The notes below the pieces were generated by a model. The model did no database searches. It was not told where the DNA came from and saw only the letters and a program-made list of their open reading frames with translations. From Gibbula magus (Eukaryota; Mollusca; Gastropoda; Trochida; Trochidae): 64,000 nucleotides of DNA. Made by a program: the position numbers and the translations under genes. This document shows positions 12,047 to 26,200 of the stretch, piece after piece. The stretch is from contig OW388303.1 of NCBI GenBank assembly GCA_936450465.1, positions 7,657,021-7,721,020 on the forward strand. The letters are read 5' to 3'. Every line of letters starts with the position of its first letter. Within the stretch, counting starts at the first letter, position 1.

Positions 12047-13650
12047 CATGTATAAAACATATAATGCCTGCATGTTTATCATAGTGCATCGTGTATTTAT
12101 TCTACATACATACTCGTTTACTGTACACGAACCAATGTTCTACTTACTGAAACACGTCCATATAAACTGTATACCATCCCATTGTGAAGAAAGATTGTTA
12201 TCGACAGTCAGTTAACCTGAGGCGACACATTGTGACCAACAGGTGCGTGAAATTGGATACAGGTAAACTGTTAATTGAGTGCACGTCAAAATATAAATCG
12301 CCTCTGGTTAATAACTGACTGAATTAAACAAGAAAACTTTAAAGTATTTAGCACAGTCTTTAATGAGGATTACTTGTGTTCAAGTCTGTCAAACTATACT
12401 TAGAAAGTTATATAATTTACATAAATATTTTGAAATAGATTTATGAATTTACGATTTACTTTTTTGCTATCTGACAACAACAGGTTGCATTGACTCTGCT
12501 CGTGATTCTGTAACTTGGAAAGGTAAAAAACGTTAGTTTTAAAAGAAAAAGTCACGTTTACATGTAAATTGTTGAAAATGTTCAAAGCAATTCGACGTTT
12601 TAGAATTTCTTGGCTTGTGCCCTCGGGGCACCAAGGAAATCTTAGTAAGTCGGTTCACAAATATTTAAGGTACACTCATGAAACCTAATACGACCTGTTT
12701 ACAATGCGTACCAAACTTATTTAGCTATTTGGTAAACTTACGTAGTGTCCGAAATAACATGAAGTTGACATTTGACGCTTGAAAACCCATAGTTTTCAGA
12801 CTTTATGACGTTCATTTTCCTGCCTGGAGATACACCAGATATTCAGATATCCCATGTACACTGTAAAACATCGCTTGGTATTCATACCCTATTGCATGTA
12901 CACATGATATCATTATGCTTTAGTTTGTCGTGTATGTCCAGTTCTTGTGTGTTTGTTATTTTATGTACGTAGTGGTAAGGTATTGATATAAGCAAAGTTT
13001 TACTTCTTTACCGAACAAGATTCTTTATTGAAAAAAAATATGTTTAAACCATACCTTATTGCGAAATTTGTGTCTCTCTGTTGAGTCTACCATCTTACTA
13101 TGCACTTTCTGTTTCTTATGAACACGTTGATGTTCTCTACTTTCATTACATATTAATGGAAGAAATTCCTTGTTGCGTAACACATATTGTAACAAATATT
13201 GCGAAATGTCGCTGGTCGAACGAAAGTGTATATGGATACTGTTGCTGAAATTTAATCTTCGCGTTTATGTAATATTAAACATTATGAAAAATATTGCAAA
13301 CTTCAGAGGAACGATTAATGTATGTGACGAAATACATGCCTGACTTATACAAATATGTGCTTGGTCAACAATCACTTATAATTATATAATGCTAAACACG
13401 TTTAGGACAGTGATTTTTTTTAACTTAACACAATTACAATACATGACAGTAGTGCTTTATAAAAGTGTGCACAAGAACGAAACATGTTTAGGAGAGTGTT
13501 TAATAGCTTTACAAAAGGACGACCTTACTTCTGTTTTCTAAAAGCTTGATATCTGTAACTGTTTAGATTTTGAACACATTTCTATACATATTTCAGAATT
13601 ACAAATGTCATCTTGCGTTGAGGACTGTTTCGGTTTGTTCTGAATTTTAA
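12047..13650. other. Intergenic sequence, nothing recognised
   Basis: AT-rich sequence without supportable exons, RNA genes or terminal repeats. Confidence 0.4.
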
Positions 13651-13654
13651 AGGT

Positions 13655-13850
13655 GCATCCATTGTGTTCCATACAATTTAATTTGGCTTTAATACGTTCC
13701 AACTCACCACATGTGGTGTCTACAATACAAATAAACTCACTCAGCTTACATATTTATCTCCAATCACCAAATATATTATAATTACTAGTTTCCAATTAAA
13801 ATTGAGTAACATAATTATTCATGTGTAAAAACCGAAACTGCACGTCCCAT
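13655..13850 (+). repeat. Diverged dispersed repeat (inverted partner at 45855-46055)
   Basis: Blocks such as TAATACGTTCCAAC, CTAGTTTCCAATTAA and AAACTGCACGTCCCATT recur in the same order on the opposite strand at 45855-46055. It is an old interspersed repeat of unknown class. Confidence 0.55.
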
Positions 13851-14601
13851 TGACATGCACAGTAGTTATATGACCCATTAAACATTATCACACCAAATTT
13901 GTCATCTTGTCTGTTATAAATAAGATTCCAAAATTACGGTTGACTCGTTGACGCGTGCCACACGCTGTGCATTGTCCGGTTTTCGATCAGAAATCACTAC
14001 TTATACCTTCATATCGTCAATATGCTAAGTCTTATATCATTAAAATGATGGTTTTCGGTAACAGTCGGTACTTCTCGATAAAGTAACATAATTTATAACG
14101 TTTGCAATATGTGACCGCCAACAACAACATGGATGTACCTTTAATATAGAATTGATATGCGTATCTATGTAATATGTTTATCTGTACGTAAATAATGTAT
14201 AGAATGAGCTTCAAAAGCACTAAATCATAGTAAGATTACATGGTATTATCTCCTGTTTACATATATATGGTTTCCACGTCCTTTGTTTTACAATTTTTAC
14301 TCTCTTTTTTTCTGATAACTTTTGAGATGTCACTTACCATCATTGATGTTAACCACGGTTGCCTCTCTTGAAGCAGTTCCTTTCCAATATTTTCCAATTG
14401 TGAACATGTTTTCAGATAGATGTTAAAATTGTTGTAAATATATATGCGATTCGTTAGAGATCCAAGTCAACATGTCATTACGTGTCAAACATGTACGCTT
14501 CGGTGACTTTTGCTGAGAGTGTTATCACGTGTAAGTAACGTACACATCTTACATGTAATCAAAGTATACACGAATACCGGTTTGGGGCTGGACTTGAGAA
14601 C

Positions 14602-14647
14602 AACAAAGACAGAACATGGTGTAGTCGTAGAACAACAAAGACAGAAC
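14602..14647. repeat. Short direct duplication containing the LINE target sequence
   Basis: AACAAAGACAGAAC occurs at 14602-14615 and again at 14634-14647. The second copy borders the LINE fragment and is its 5' target-site duplicate. A third copy is at 15428-15441. Confidence 0.75.
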
Positions 14648-15427
14648 ATAAATGTAGTCGTAGTACTGACTTAAAATGGCTGCAGTATAGAATTATTCAT
14701 AACATTCTTCCTACAAACTGCTACCTATACAGGATAAAGCTATCGGAATCACCTCTCTGCCGGTTTTGCAATAAAGAGTTTGAAACTTCAGAACACCTTT
14801 TTTGGTATTGTGATCCGGTTTTCAAAGTTTGGAAAAGTTTAGAAAAATGGCTAGAAACCGCCCAAATTTATATTCAATTTACGATTTGAAAGATTATGCT
14901 AGGAATCAAAGGAAGAAATAACAATCTAATTAATGCAATCATTTTACTAGTTAAAGACATTTTATTTAGATACAGTAAAAGACTGAATATTCCAAAGTTC
15001 CAATAAATACTTGACCAAATTAAGCAATACTACGACACAACAAAATCTATTTATTTAGTTTCCGGTGAAAATGATGTATTTGTTAAATTCTGGTCATCTT
15101 TACATGCCATATTGAAAATTAAGAGCTTCTGAATTAACAGTTATACCTATCTGTACTGTCCATCTCTGAATACAACAGATACCTCATTTTTCATGTCATT
15201 TTTACATGTAGCTTTATTTGAATGTACTACCTATGTCGTTGTATGTATATAGTTTAAGGTCACTCTAACCTTTTTCTCTCACGGATGTCATTTTGTTTAT
15301 ATGTACACTATTGTCAATTATATGTTGTAAAATATGAGAAAAAAAATGAAAAAAAAAATGAAAACAATTTTTTTTTAATAAAAAAAACAACACAACCCCC
15401 CCCAAAAAAACACAAAACACAAACACA
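14648..15427 (+). mobile_element. 5'-truncated LINE (non-LTR retrotransposon) 3' end
   Basis: From about 14665 a frame encodes the C-terminal part of a LINE ORF2: a KWLQYRIIHNILPTN helix, then a zinc-knuckle-like CxxC...H...C block (CRFCNKEFETSEHLFWYC). Stop codons near 14889 and 15004 interrupt it, so it is dead. It is followed by a 3' UTR and an A-rich tail at 15340-15427. The 14-bp AACAAAGACAGAAC flanks it at 14634-14647 and 15428-15441, as expected from target-primed reverse transcription. Confidence 0.85.
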
Positions 15428-15441
15428 AACAAAGACAGAAC

Positions 15442-16310
15442 GCCAATTTAAACATGTATGAACACACTAGACATGCTCTTTCAAGTTCATTTTGAAATCT
15501 ACGAAAGAAATTCACTTGGTTTATGAATTTGTTCAGGTAAAAAAAAAAAGGTTATTTTTTACGTTTTCCATTACACTATTGGTTCATAGGGTTGATGTTG
15601 TACATGTATTTGATATCGACAGTGATCTGTGTGTTCCCATAGATCAAGGCACTGACTGTCTGGACGCGACCAGACGCATTACTCCATTCCAGACAAATTG
15701 CACAAATATTGTCAATATATCATGGTATGACAATAATCGCAACTAATGAAAGTTTAAATTGTACGTGCATGATTTAAAAAAACGGTTTAATAGATATATT
15801 ACAAAAACCAATTGCTTCCCCACAGGTTGACAGAGTCGAAATCAGTGTAAGGGAGACAACTCCTCGGAGACTTTTTGAGAATAAGACTTTGAATAACATG
15901 TTGAGAGACAAAACCCGCAGCACATTTACATAAGCGGAAATATACACCGAAACCTTCTAGTCTGTTACACATCAGCCAACATATTAAATACAGTATCAGA
16001 CGTCTATGGTTTCAAAACTCAAAACTGTAAATTTATTTTAATCAAGGAATTTTAAATACATCATGTGTTTTAGCCACATTGTGTTTCACATAATTCCACA
16101 CTTAGCCTACATTTTTCAAGTTCGCTTACTGCTGATGATGGTTGTTAGACAATGTTTATGCATGGTTAAGACTTACGCCTAACTCACTCAGAGAACAAAT
16201 GGAGCTTACGTCGGAGGTTGTCTTATACTATAGTCTGACACTCAGAATATGAAAAAGTATTTATTCTGAAAATATCAGCATTTTATTAAATATTGAAAAG
16301 GAGACTGTAA
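15442..16310. other. Intergenic sequence, nothing recognised
   Basis: A modest open frame (15492-15746) has no recognisable domain and no splice context. I do not call a gene. Confidence 0.4.
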
Positions 16311-16318
16311 GAAATGAG

Positions 16319-16535
16319 TCGTGTTCAAGATAGGTTTCAAAGTAATCGCTCAATGAGCGATTACTTTTAAACCTATCTTGAACGCGATTGCTCAATGTAG
16401 CGCTACGTAGCAAGGCGAGCAAACTTCTATGAATTTGCACTGTATCGTTCAAGAGAGAGTAAGCGCTACATTGAGCGCTACATTGAGCGATCAATGAGCA
16501 ATTTAAGCGCTCGCTGTTATTGAACGGAACCCTGG
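16319..16535. mobile_element. Palindrome-rich MITE (GTTCAAGA family), copy 1
   Basis: The first 60 bp are themselves a hairpin around AATCGCTCAATGAGCGATT. They are followed by repeated GAGCGCTACATT blocks and the end TTATTGAACGGAACCC. The same organisation occurs twice in tandem at 45149-45608. It is non-coding. Confidence 0.75.
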
Positions 16536-19500
16536 TATTTTCATGTTAAAAAAGGCTCCTTTTAAATTTTTTTTTTTTTTTTTTTTTCAGTCTAAGTGTT
16601 TTTAGACTAGTTGTCTTAGTGCTGTATCAACATTGTGGTGTAATGATAAGAGAGTTTACAAAATTGAGCCATGGGCTCTGTAGCTCATCAGGATTTATTG
16701 TTTGAAGTTGAAGACTGAAACAGAGAGTTTTCAATATACCAGTAATTCCTAGCCCTGGAAAATTATTAAAACCCTCCCAGTTTAGGGTAAGGGAAAAAAC
16801 TGAATATAATAGATTGAATAATCTCTAATTTGAAGGGGATGAAGTCAAAATGAACAAACTTTGATCCCTAAGCTGCAAGGTACCTCCCCACAAAATTTCA
16901 ACTTTAGGGGTCTAGAGGTTCTTCCGAAGAAGTCGAAAATGTAAAAAACTTACAGTAGGACAACAGCCATGGCATGAACCCATTTAAGCCTTTCAGACCT
17001 GCAGAGCTAACAATAAATACAGACCCTACTTACTACTTACAAGCCCATTTAGGTAAGTGATTGCAACTCAATGATGGTTTTAATTATGGACACAAGCAAT
17101 ATTGGCAGTGGCCAGATGAGAAGATAGATAAATGACCATCAAATTTCAAATCATGGCATTTCATTTAACTGCAGGCAAAATACATGATATAAACAGTGAC
17201 GAGGAAATAGAGGTACGAGGCGAATGCTGAGAAAACAATCAGGATGTTTGAAGGAACCTTGCATATAAATATACCTGATGGAGCAGGACATGATTTGAAA
17301 GATCTTAGTTCAAATAATCTAAACTTTGGTGTATGTGCTATGTTGGAGGAAGACGTCTAGCATGTTGGGCTATGATAGAGCTATGAATCTAAGTTAACTG
17401 CAACCACAGCTATAATCTCCAAATCTGTTCCTTAAGATCTTCAGTAAGGCATGAACGATAAATCCAGACAAAGAAACAATCATACATTTTATTCAGTATT
17501 AGTGTTTGTGAGTACATTATGTCACACAAGAAACTTAGATATACGGACTGATTATTACATGCAGTAAAAGGTCATACATGTAGGTCATGTACAAAATATG
17601 TCTATTTTTGTTTCTAACCAATCTTTTTTTTTAAACCTTTATATATGAATCAAGTACAAAATCTATCTTCTTATGATTTCTAAATGTAAATATATGTTTT
17701 ATGATTTACTTTTGTACTAAGAAATATGAAATAAACAACTTTTGTTCTATTAACACTTCCATGTAAGTCTATGATATTTTCCTTCAATAAATGAGGCACA
17801 TATTGCTGATATTTGATGCTTCTTGGTAATTAATTTATTAAGTATTAAAAGTTAAATCTTGATATGAATAATTCTCCTGTTACTTTCACACATCAAGGGA
17901 GATTCTACCAATTGAAAAAAAGAGTCATTTAGAAAAAACAAGTGATTACTCTAAAGACATCCCCCAAAGAGATTCCAACATAATACGAAAATTCGGCTTA
18001 TATGAAATAGAACTTTATCATTAGATCTTAACATCGCTTGTACTCTTATATCAAGATCAAAAAAATCATTGAGATAATTCTTATGACAATGAATATAGTT
18101 AATATATAGTGAAATACTTTAACTTAAAAATTAATATAAAACATACATAAAATCTTAATTTTTAGCTGTTGAAATAACATTTTTAATTATAATACAGTAA
18201 AAGTTATGAGACATAATTATGCAAAACCTGTTTTCATAACACATTATTCAAAATGAAAAAGTAAACTTCAATGTGACATTTTCAAACTAAATCCAGTAAA
18301 TTTCTTTGTTTTTCATTTGGAAAGATGTCTGATCATGAAATTTTAAACATAGTAAAGTTCAACAAAATCCACAGCATTTAAGAAAGTGAAACGCTCATAA
18401 GATCTTGTTGGGATCAAGATCAAATAAACAACTTCTCAATGACTTGAATGTCTCCATGTAACTAAGATTTTATTCTGAAATTTCAGCTTCCTTTGTCAAA
18501 TGGTTTCAGGGAAGAACCTGTTTAGCGGTTTTAGGGATATTGAGGTCCAAACTTTGATCCGTTAGGTGCAAGGAACATCCCCACAAATTTTAGCTGGGGG
18601 TGCAGCAGTTGCTCTGGAGAAATTGATGAATGTGAAATAGTTTACTTGTGCCTAATGAACTATAATTGATTACAAAGAAAATCGTTAATAATTTAAAAAA
18701 AGAAAGGTAAGTTGTAAAAGACTCATGTTGAAAAAATATAAACTTAATTCAATTTTGGAGAAACTAATTTCAAAATGTAACCCTAATACTGCGATGGGTT
18801 ACTTCAGTTTCATAACCTATCAATAAGGTCTGAAAATATGGGGATCAAGTTAATCCCAAATGACCATAATGTGTGCAAAGAGAAGATACAAATGTACTCA
18901 GTTTCTCTCGATAGAGGTCACTCAAGTAATTTCTTCCCATGTAACCTCTGTTACAAGGTCATATTTCACAATTCTTGACTGTAAGAAACAACGTTACAGA
19001 TTGCACATCTAACTTTATTGGCAACCAATCAGGATTCTGTTTTTCTTGCCAAGAAAGCAATCCACTTGCAACAGGTTACGTGGGAAGAAATGTGGGGAGA
19101 AAATAAATAGTACTATGAAGCTGTAAAATTCCTGAATCTATATGTGAACTTATAGCTGAAGTACAAACAAACTTTGAACATGAGCCACCTAGATAACCTG
19201 AATCAAACAAGCAACTGTCACTAGGGGGACACGCTGCAAATTAATACTTCAAAATAATAAATAATGTCAAGGTCAGCAAAATCGACTGGGCCTTGAATCT
19301 TCCCTACTCGGACATTGGTGCAAAGTATGATGAGACTCCGGTCAATGGTTCTTGAGATATCCAGCTGATAAACTTCACATGCCGAAGTTCTGCTGTCATC
19401 AAAATCCAATCAACCCTTTGTCTTCAATAGGAGAAAATATGTGTAAGATATAAAAAGAATCAAGTGAAAGGTTCAAAGATATCCCGCTGACAAGGGTAAA

Positions 19501-20207
19501 ATAGCAAAGTCTTGTGACAAAAGGTCACAAAACTCTGTTGAACTTCTCACTATGATGAACCTACATGCAAAATATGACAGAATTGGGTGAATAGCACTTG
19601 AGTTATTCCAGATTGTACGTACAGGGCCAAGTACCATAACACCGCTTCACGCTCCATATGATGTGGAGGACAACAAAAGAAGTGTATTTTTGTTACAGGT
19701 GAAAGCAGGTATCAGTATTATGATTTCGTAAATTCACAACATGTGACAAAAAACACTACAAGGCTCTTTTCATTTTCATATTATAACTTAATCATTATTG
19801 CAGCATCATATTTTAAAAATATCATTTGAAAATAAGTTTGTCATTTCCATTCTTGTGTGTTACAAGAGAAAGAAAGTCAATTATAGTTAAAAATATGAAA
19901 CAATTCAAAATGCTTAATTCTATTACAAAATAAAGCAAAACAACCATGAACAAATGTTACAAAACAAATAAAATCAAATAGCCAATTCACAAAACAAATT
20001 TTAAATACTGTCAGAGAAGTTTTGAATATCACAAGGTTTAGAAACTCTACGCTGTAGCCAGTGTATGAAATAAGGCCTGTCGGTATCCATAACTTCACAA
20101 CGGCAACGTTTTGGGGGTTATATTGTCATCTAAATTGAGAAAGTGATGCATTGAAGCTGGTTTTGTTTTCTTACTTATTTCATACACCGCTTGAGCCAGT
20201 CATAATT
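16536..20207. other. Region downstream of FEM1: diverged repeats, possible 3' UTR
   Basis: No coding exon recognised. A segment near 16850-16960 recurs in diverged form at 18540-18640 (GATCC-TAAG-TGCAAGG, CCCCACAAA-TTT). The stretch 19260-19640 resembles decayed pearl-element core units (GTCAAGGTCA-CAAAATCGACTGG). The FEM1 3' UTR must begin here on the minus strand, but I cannot place its poly(A) site. Confidence 0.45.
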
Positions 20208-23200
20208 CTATCCATGAATGGCAATAAAGGGTAGAAGTGTGACAGGCACTTCATTTTCATATGGAATCCCATGTTTCCTGACGACTCGTGCAGCAAAACA
20301 CTTGAGAGACAAATACTCCATAGGACATATTGGGTAACCATGAGATTTGAGAAGGTCTAGGGCGCTGTGACCTTCGTTATTGCACATGTCAGCGTGAGCT
20401 CCATGGTTCAGTAAACAGTACAAGATTCCCTCGTCATGCAGTTCAGAATAGGTGAGAAACTTGACGCTGTTGTACAGAGCCGTGTTCCTCTTTTGGTCCA
20501 CAGCATTAACATTGGCACCACACTCTATAAGAACCTGGACCACACTGAGAGCTGGGAAGGCAGAGTAGAACTCTTCACTTGTCAGGCTCACTTTAGGATC
20601 TACAGCCAGATGAAGGAGACTTTCCTCTTCAGTTCCTCGTGGGTCCAGGAGGACAAGTTCGTGGACGAGACGTTTGAAGGGCAGTTTCTCGTCCTGAGGA
20701 ACCTCAAGTCTTGCCAGCAGGTGAATGAGATGAAGAGACAACTGCATCAGAAGCTGGAAGTCCTCTCCTAGCTGGTTGGGCACTGGACGCACCCTCATGT
20801 TTGGAATTCCACTTCTTATGTGCTGGATAAGCAGGTCAAACACTTGGAGTGCATCTTCAAAGTTGACCCGCTCGTCTGTGGTTCCTGAATCCAGCTCCAG
20901 CTGCATCTCCCAGAAGAGTTTGACTAGCGCCTGAACTGTGAAGAGACACTCATGGTTCAGGGCATCGACTTTCTTGTGTCTCAGTTGGAAAGCATACTTC
21001 CACAAGTCCACACATCGCTGATAGCGGTGGGTATCTGCGTACACGGCTCCTCGGTACATCAGTCCGAAGGTGGTGTCCTTGTGGTTGGGGCCGAGGATAC
21101 GCTCCCTGATGAGGAGAGCTTGCATGTACACGGTATCAGGATCCATCACCTTCTCCTCCAGCTCCTCCAGAGTTTGTGGTTCAACTGCATTGTCATACGC
21201 TATCTGCCGCTCGTCTGGTAAAATCTTTAATATCGGATTCCGTTGATCAAGCAGACGCAGACTCATTGCTTTTTTCCACAGAGATAACCCACCTATAATA
21301 TCATGCTTCTCATCAACATAATTAGCTCCTAGAAGTTCATACGCATGAATCGTACCTTTCAAGCTTTGTTGTGTATTTTCTAGTATATAATCAACTATAT
21401 TTCCATAGCCTCTGAGGGCAGCAGTTTGTAAAGCATCGTCACAGAAGTCATTCACAGCACTATAGTCTGACCCGTACTTCAAAAGAAGCTCCACAGTCTC
21501 TATCCTCCCTTCTCGGATAGCATAATGCAAAGCTAGATTGCCCGAGTTGTCACGTGCATTCACATCCGCTCCCTTTTTGATGAGAAAGAAACAGAGTTCT
21601 GCACTCTGGACCGAGTTGATGAGGCACGTGCCCCCGTTGATGTTGGGTCTGTGGATGTCGGCACCGTGGTCCACCAGGTACTTGACCACGGATATGTTGG
21701 TCATGTAACAAGCTGACCGGACTGGCGTGGAGTCGGTGTCTGACGTGCTGTTGATGTGGGCGGAGTGCACGATCAGAGTCTTCACCACCTCCAGTTTGTT
21801 GGCTACAGCGGCACACCATAGTGGGGTCACCTGCAAAAGATGGGATGTGTTACATTTTGTACATCTATAGACTATTTACAAGCCGATTGTACTGTAACAT
21901 ATTTGACGAATAGTACATATAGGATGTGAAACTATTTTTCTTTTTATCTTATCCATAATCATACATCACAGAAAAATTATCCTATTTTAGTTTAAACAAT
22001 ATATGGAAAACGGGATACTCAAATATAAAAATAAAATGTTTAATAAGATTTAAATATTTTAGCTGTGAGATTATTCCACTTTTCAGTATTTCAACATGAC
22101 ATGTAGATTTATTAAAATCTAAATATTTTAGATATTTAAAAATACTTACCCCACTTCAGATATTGCATATTACCTTGTACTTCCGATAAGAGATTGGAAA
22201 GAGTTGAATCCTTGTCCTTACGAAGTAGTAGTGTGATGAACACGTAGACAGGATGCCAACTACCTGACCGGAAGGTGAGGCCAATCTATCACGTGAGAAC
22301 GTGACGTAATCATATTTCCTGACTACGGTCCGAAGAGAGAACGTCTGTGGGGAGGAGGCGAAACCCGCCGGGTGGGCTTATTCCTAGAAGTGGGGTAAGT
22401 ATTTTTAAATATCTAAAATATTTAGATTTTAATAAATTTTTAATACTTACCCCACTTCAGATATTGCATGTTGATCCGACAGTGAAGGATGGCGGGCAGG
22501 TCTCGAGGAGGACCCACCCACAAGAGGAGGCAAGACAATGACACCAACTCCTGTAAGGAGAAGAATGACAAAGTCATAGCACTATAAGGAACAACCTGAT
22601 ACATCAAGGAAGACCTTAAGGCTAAAGCGAGGGCAAGGTAAACATAATTACCTAGTGCAGCCGCAGTCGGGTAAGCTGCTGAGCCACGACCAACGGTCCA
22701 AAGGATTGTAATCCCTGCACGTCCTCCACTGCCAGATCTCGCAAGTAGTGACTGGCGAACACCGTGGTAGATCGCCAGAAACACCCCTCCATGATCTGCG
22801 GTACAGATATATTTCTGTGTAGCGCCATTGTAGAGGCCAAAGCCCTTATTTCATGGGGGCTACTAGCCACCGGGTGAGGTATTCCCTCCGCGTCGTATGC
22901 CGCCAAAATCGTTTGGCGAAGCCACAGCGCAATGGTGTTCCTGTTGACCTCACCATTGGCTGTGGCGGAAAAGGGTAAGAACAATCTTTTCCGAGTCTTC
23001 CGTCTTTTCGCTGAACGCCGAATGTACTCTCGCAGAGCCCTTACCGGGCACAGAGAGAGCTCCTCTCTCTCTGAGTCGTGTACAATCGACGAAAGTGGAG
23101 GAACAATAAACTTCCTATCCGGTTGCCCTGGAAGCTGGTTCTTCGCCACGAAGTTCCAGAGCAACCCCAGATGAACAGCACCATGACGAGAAGTTTCGAA

Positions 23201-26200
23201 GCGTACCCTCGTCACATCGAGAGCATGAATCTCACTTACTCTGGCTGCTGTAGCCAGAGAAATGAGAAAAGCCGTTTTACGGGTCAAGTTCTCAAAAGAG
23301 GCCTCACTGAGAGGCTCATATGGGGAACCTCGTAAATGCCGAAGGACCAGATTGAGGTCCCAAGCCGGAGGACGAAACTTCTGTTTCTGGTCCTCCAACT
23401 TGAAGGACTTCAGCAGCGCAATGAGTTCAGGAGTCTTGGAAAACTTCTTGTCCGTCTTAACGGACAAGACTGAGTTGAGAGCTGATAGATACGTCGAAAT
23501 AGTGCCCCCCTTTAAATGCTTCGAGTTGCGAAGATGTAAAAGGAACTCTGCCACGAATTGCGGAGAGGCACCCATGGGGTCCCTTGAACGAGCTGAACAA
23601 AACTTCTCAAAAGAAGACCACTTGTCATCATACAATGACCTGGTCGACACTCTGTGGGCCTTTGAAATGGCACTGGCTACTCGAGATGAGTACCCCTTTG
23701 ATCTTAGCGCCTTTTGCAAATGACCCAGGCGGACAGATGAAATCGCTCCGGGTCTGGATGAGGCAGTCGGCTGTTCGGATGTAGCAGTAGCCGAGGCCAC
23801 TGGGGTAGAGGTACTGGTTCGCTGGCGACTAATCCGCGAAGTACGGGAAACCAGCTTCTCGCCGGCCAAAAGGGCGCTACCAAAAGCAGTCTCAACACCT
23901 TTGTGGTCTTGATTTTGGCCACCACCTTGGGAAGCAGAATGGGAGGCGGAAATGCGTAGGCGTCCAGACCCTCCCAGTTCAGAGATAGAGCGTCCACTGC
24001 CCACGCTGCTGGATCGGGAAGAGGGGACACATACACTGGAAGACGAGCGTTGAACTTTGTCGCAAATAGGTCGACCAGGGGTCGATGAAGATTTGCGCAA
24101 AGCAGCTCGAACGCTTCTGGGTGTAACATCCATTCTGTCGGGGATGGCTTGTCCGGACGGGACAGAGCGTCTGCCAACACGTTCTGACACTCTGGAATGT
24201 GTCGTGTCCTTATCTGAATCCGGTTCGCGTCCAACAACTCGAAGAGTTGAAACGTCTGATCCAGGAGGGACTTCGAGCCCGTCGTACCCTGGTTCTTTAC
24301 TAACCAAACCACTGTTGAATTGTCTGAGGCTACCAACAGACGAGAGTTCCGAAGAACCGGTAGCCAATGCGTGATTGCTTGAATCACCGCCTGTAGTTCT
24401 AGATTGTTGCTGTGCCATCGACTTTGGGCGTTTGACCACAGCCCTGCTGTCGTCCAGTCCTCCAGATGAGCGCCCCACCCCTGGTGGGACGCGTCCACGA
24501 ACAACTGAAAGTCCGGGGGAAACTCTGTCAATGAGACTCCTGCGCAGACATTCGATCGGACTGTCCACCAGCGCAGGTAAGGGTGGAGGCCTACAGGGAG
24601 AGGAAACTCGACCTGTAGGTCGTCCCTCTGAATGTAAGGAGCGAGGAACCTCTGTAATGGTCGAAGCGTCAGGCGCCCCCTTGAGGTGAGATATTGCGCT
24701 GAGGAGAGAAGGCCCAACAGGGACTGCCACTCCCTGAGTGTCAGCTTGTCGACTAGAGCTCTCCTCGCAAAGCCCTGGATCCTGGTCCACCTGTCTGGAG
24801 GGACCTTCACCAGGTCCAAGTCGGTGAGGAAGAACCTCCCAATGAACGTGAGTCGTTGTGAAGGGACTAGATGTGACTTCTCTTCGTTGATGATCCATCC
24901 CAGTTGGCAAAGGAGATCGCGCGCGAACTGCGACTGTCTGTGTAGCACGAGAGGCGCATCGTGACTCATCAGACAATCGTCGATGTACGGGTCGAACTCG
25001 ATCCCTCGGAGATGAAGGAACCTCGCGATCGGCGTTGTTATACGTGTGAAAAGCCACGGGGCCGTGGAAATGCCAAATGGCAGGACTTTCCACTGGTAAT
25101 GGATGTTTAGAAAGACAAACCTCAGGTATTTCCTGTGGGGCCTGTAGATCGGCACGTGTAGATAGGCGTCCTGTAAGTCCAAACTGACCAGCCAGTCGTT
25201 GTGGGACAGCTTGGATCGCAGCTGATCCAGGGACGTCATCCGGAAGTGCGGCGGCTCCGACAGGTAGAGGTCGTTGAACACCGCCAGGTTGTGGATCATC
25301 CGCATCTTCTCCGAGTTCTTCTTGGGGACTAGGAAGATGGGAGAGTAGAAACCTGGGGTGTTCTCGGGGTCTGTCACAATCTCCAAGGCACACTTGCCCA
25401 AGAGAATGGCTATGTTGTCGGACAGCTGCAGCAGTTGAGTTGGCGAGTACTCGCGTGACCGGGGCAGGTTGGTCAGAGGCGGAGACCTGGCTATTGGCAG
25501 TTTGTAGCCGGTCTGAAGGATGCTTGTCACAAAGGGGTCTCCCAGGATTGTCCAGTTGGGCCAGAAGACTCCCAGTCTCCCGCCTACTGGTATATCTGAC
25601 ACTGGGACGACTGGAGGCGGGAGATTCCAGTCGTGCTTGTCCAGCCCATCAACGTCGGGACTTGTAAGGCGTCTTGGGCTTCTTCCCGGGGGTGTTCGGG
25701 AATTTACCACGGGAAGCCTGGTTGAACTTTTGGACTCGTCCACGATTGGCCCCCGCGTCAAAGCCGCCCCTTTTTCGAAAGTAGGCTCCTCTGACAGAGT
25801 TGCGACGCCCCGTGTAAGTCCGTGCCGATCTCTTGAAGTTCGTCGGGAAGGATTGAGTAACAAGCTTACAGGCTTGAAATGTGAAGTCTGCCTGCATCTT
25901 CACAGATTGCTCCTTGAAAACATCGTTGATTTTGCCCGCGAACAAAGTGTCCGAGCACACCGGCGCACGCACTAAGGACTTTTTAAATTCGTCGTCCCAC
26001 TTACACGGCTGCAGAAGGCCATTGCGCCGCATGATGGTAGTTGTCGCCATAGCAGAGCGCACATGCTCAAAGATGTCCGAACACGCCTTGACTTGCCACT
26101 TGATCACCGTCGTATGGTGATCCATTCTTGACGGATTGTCCTCGTTCCAATCCTGTGTCAGGGCCTCCATGGAAGACACAAGGGCTGACAGTGGAAACAG

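Noticed and set aside
24134..25393. N-terminal extension of the tracked 913-codon recombinase frame
   Set aside because: It overlaps the RT-RNase H domain in another frame and shows no domain. The recombinase homology begins only near 23737.
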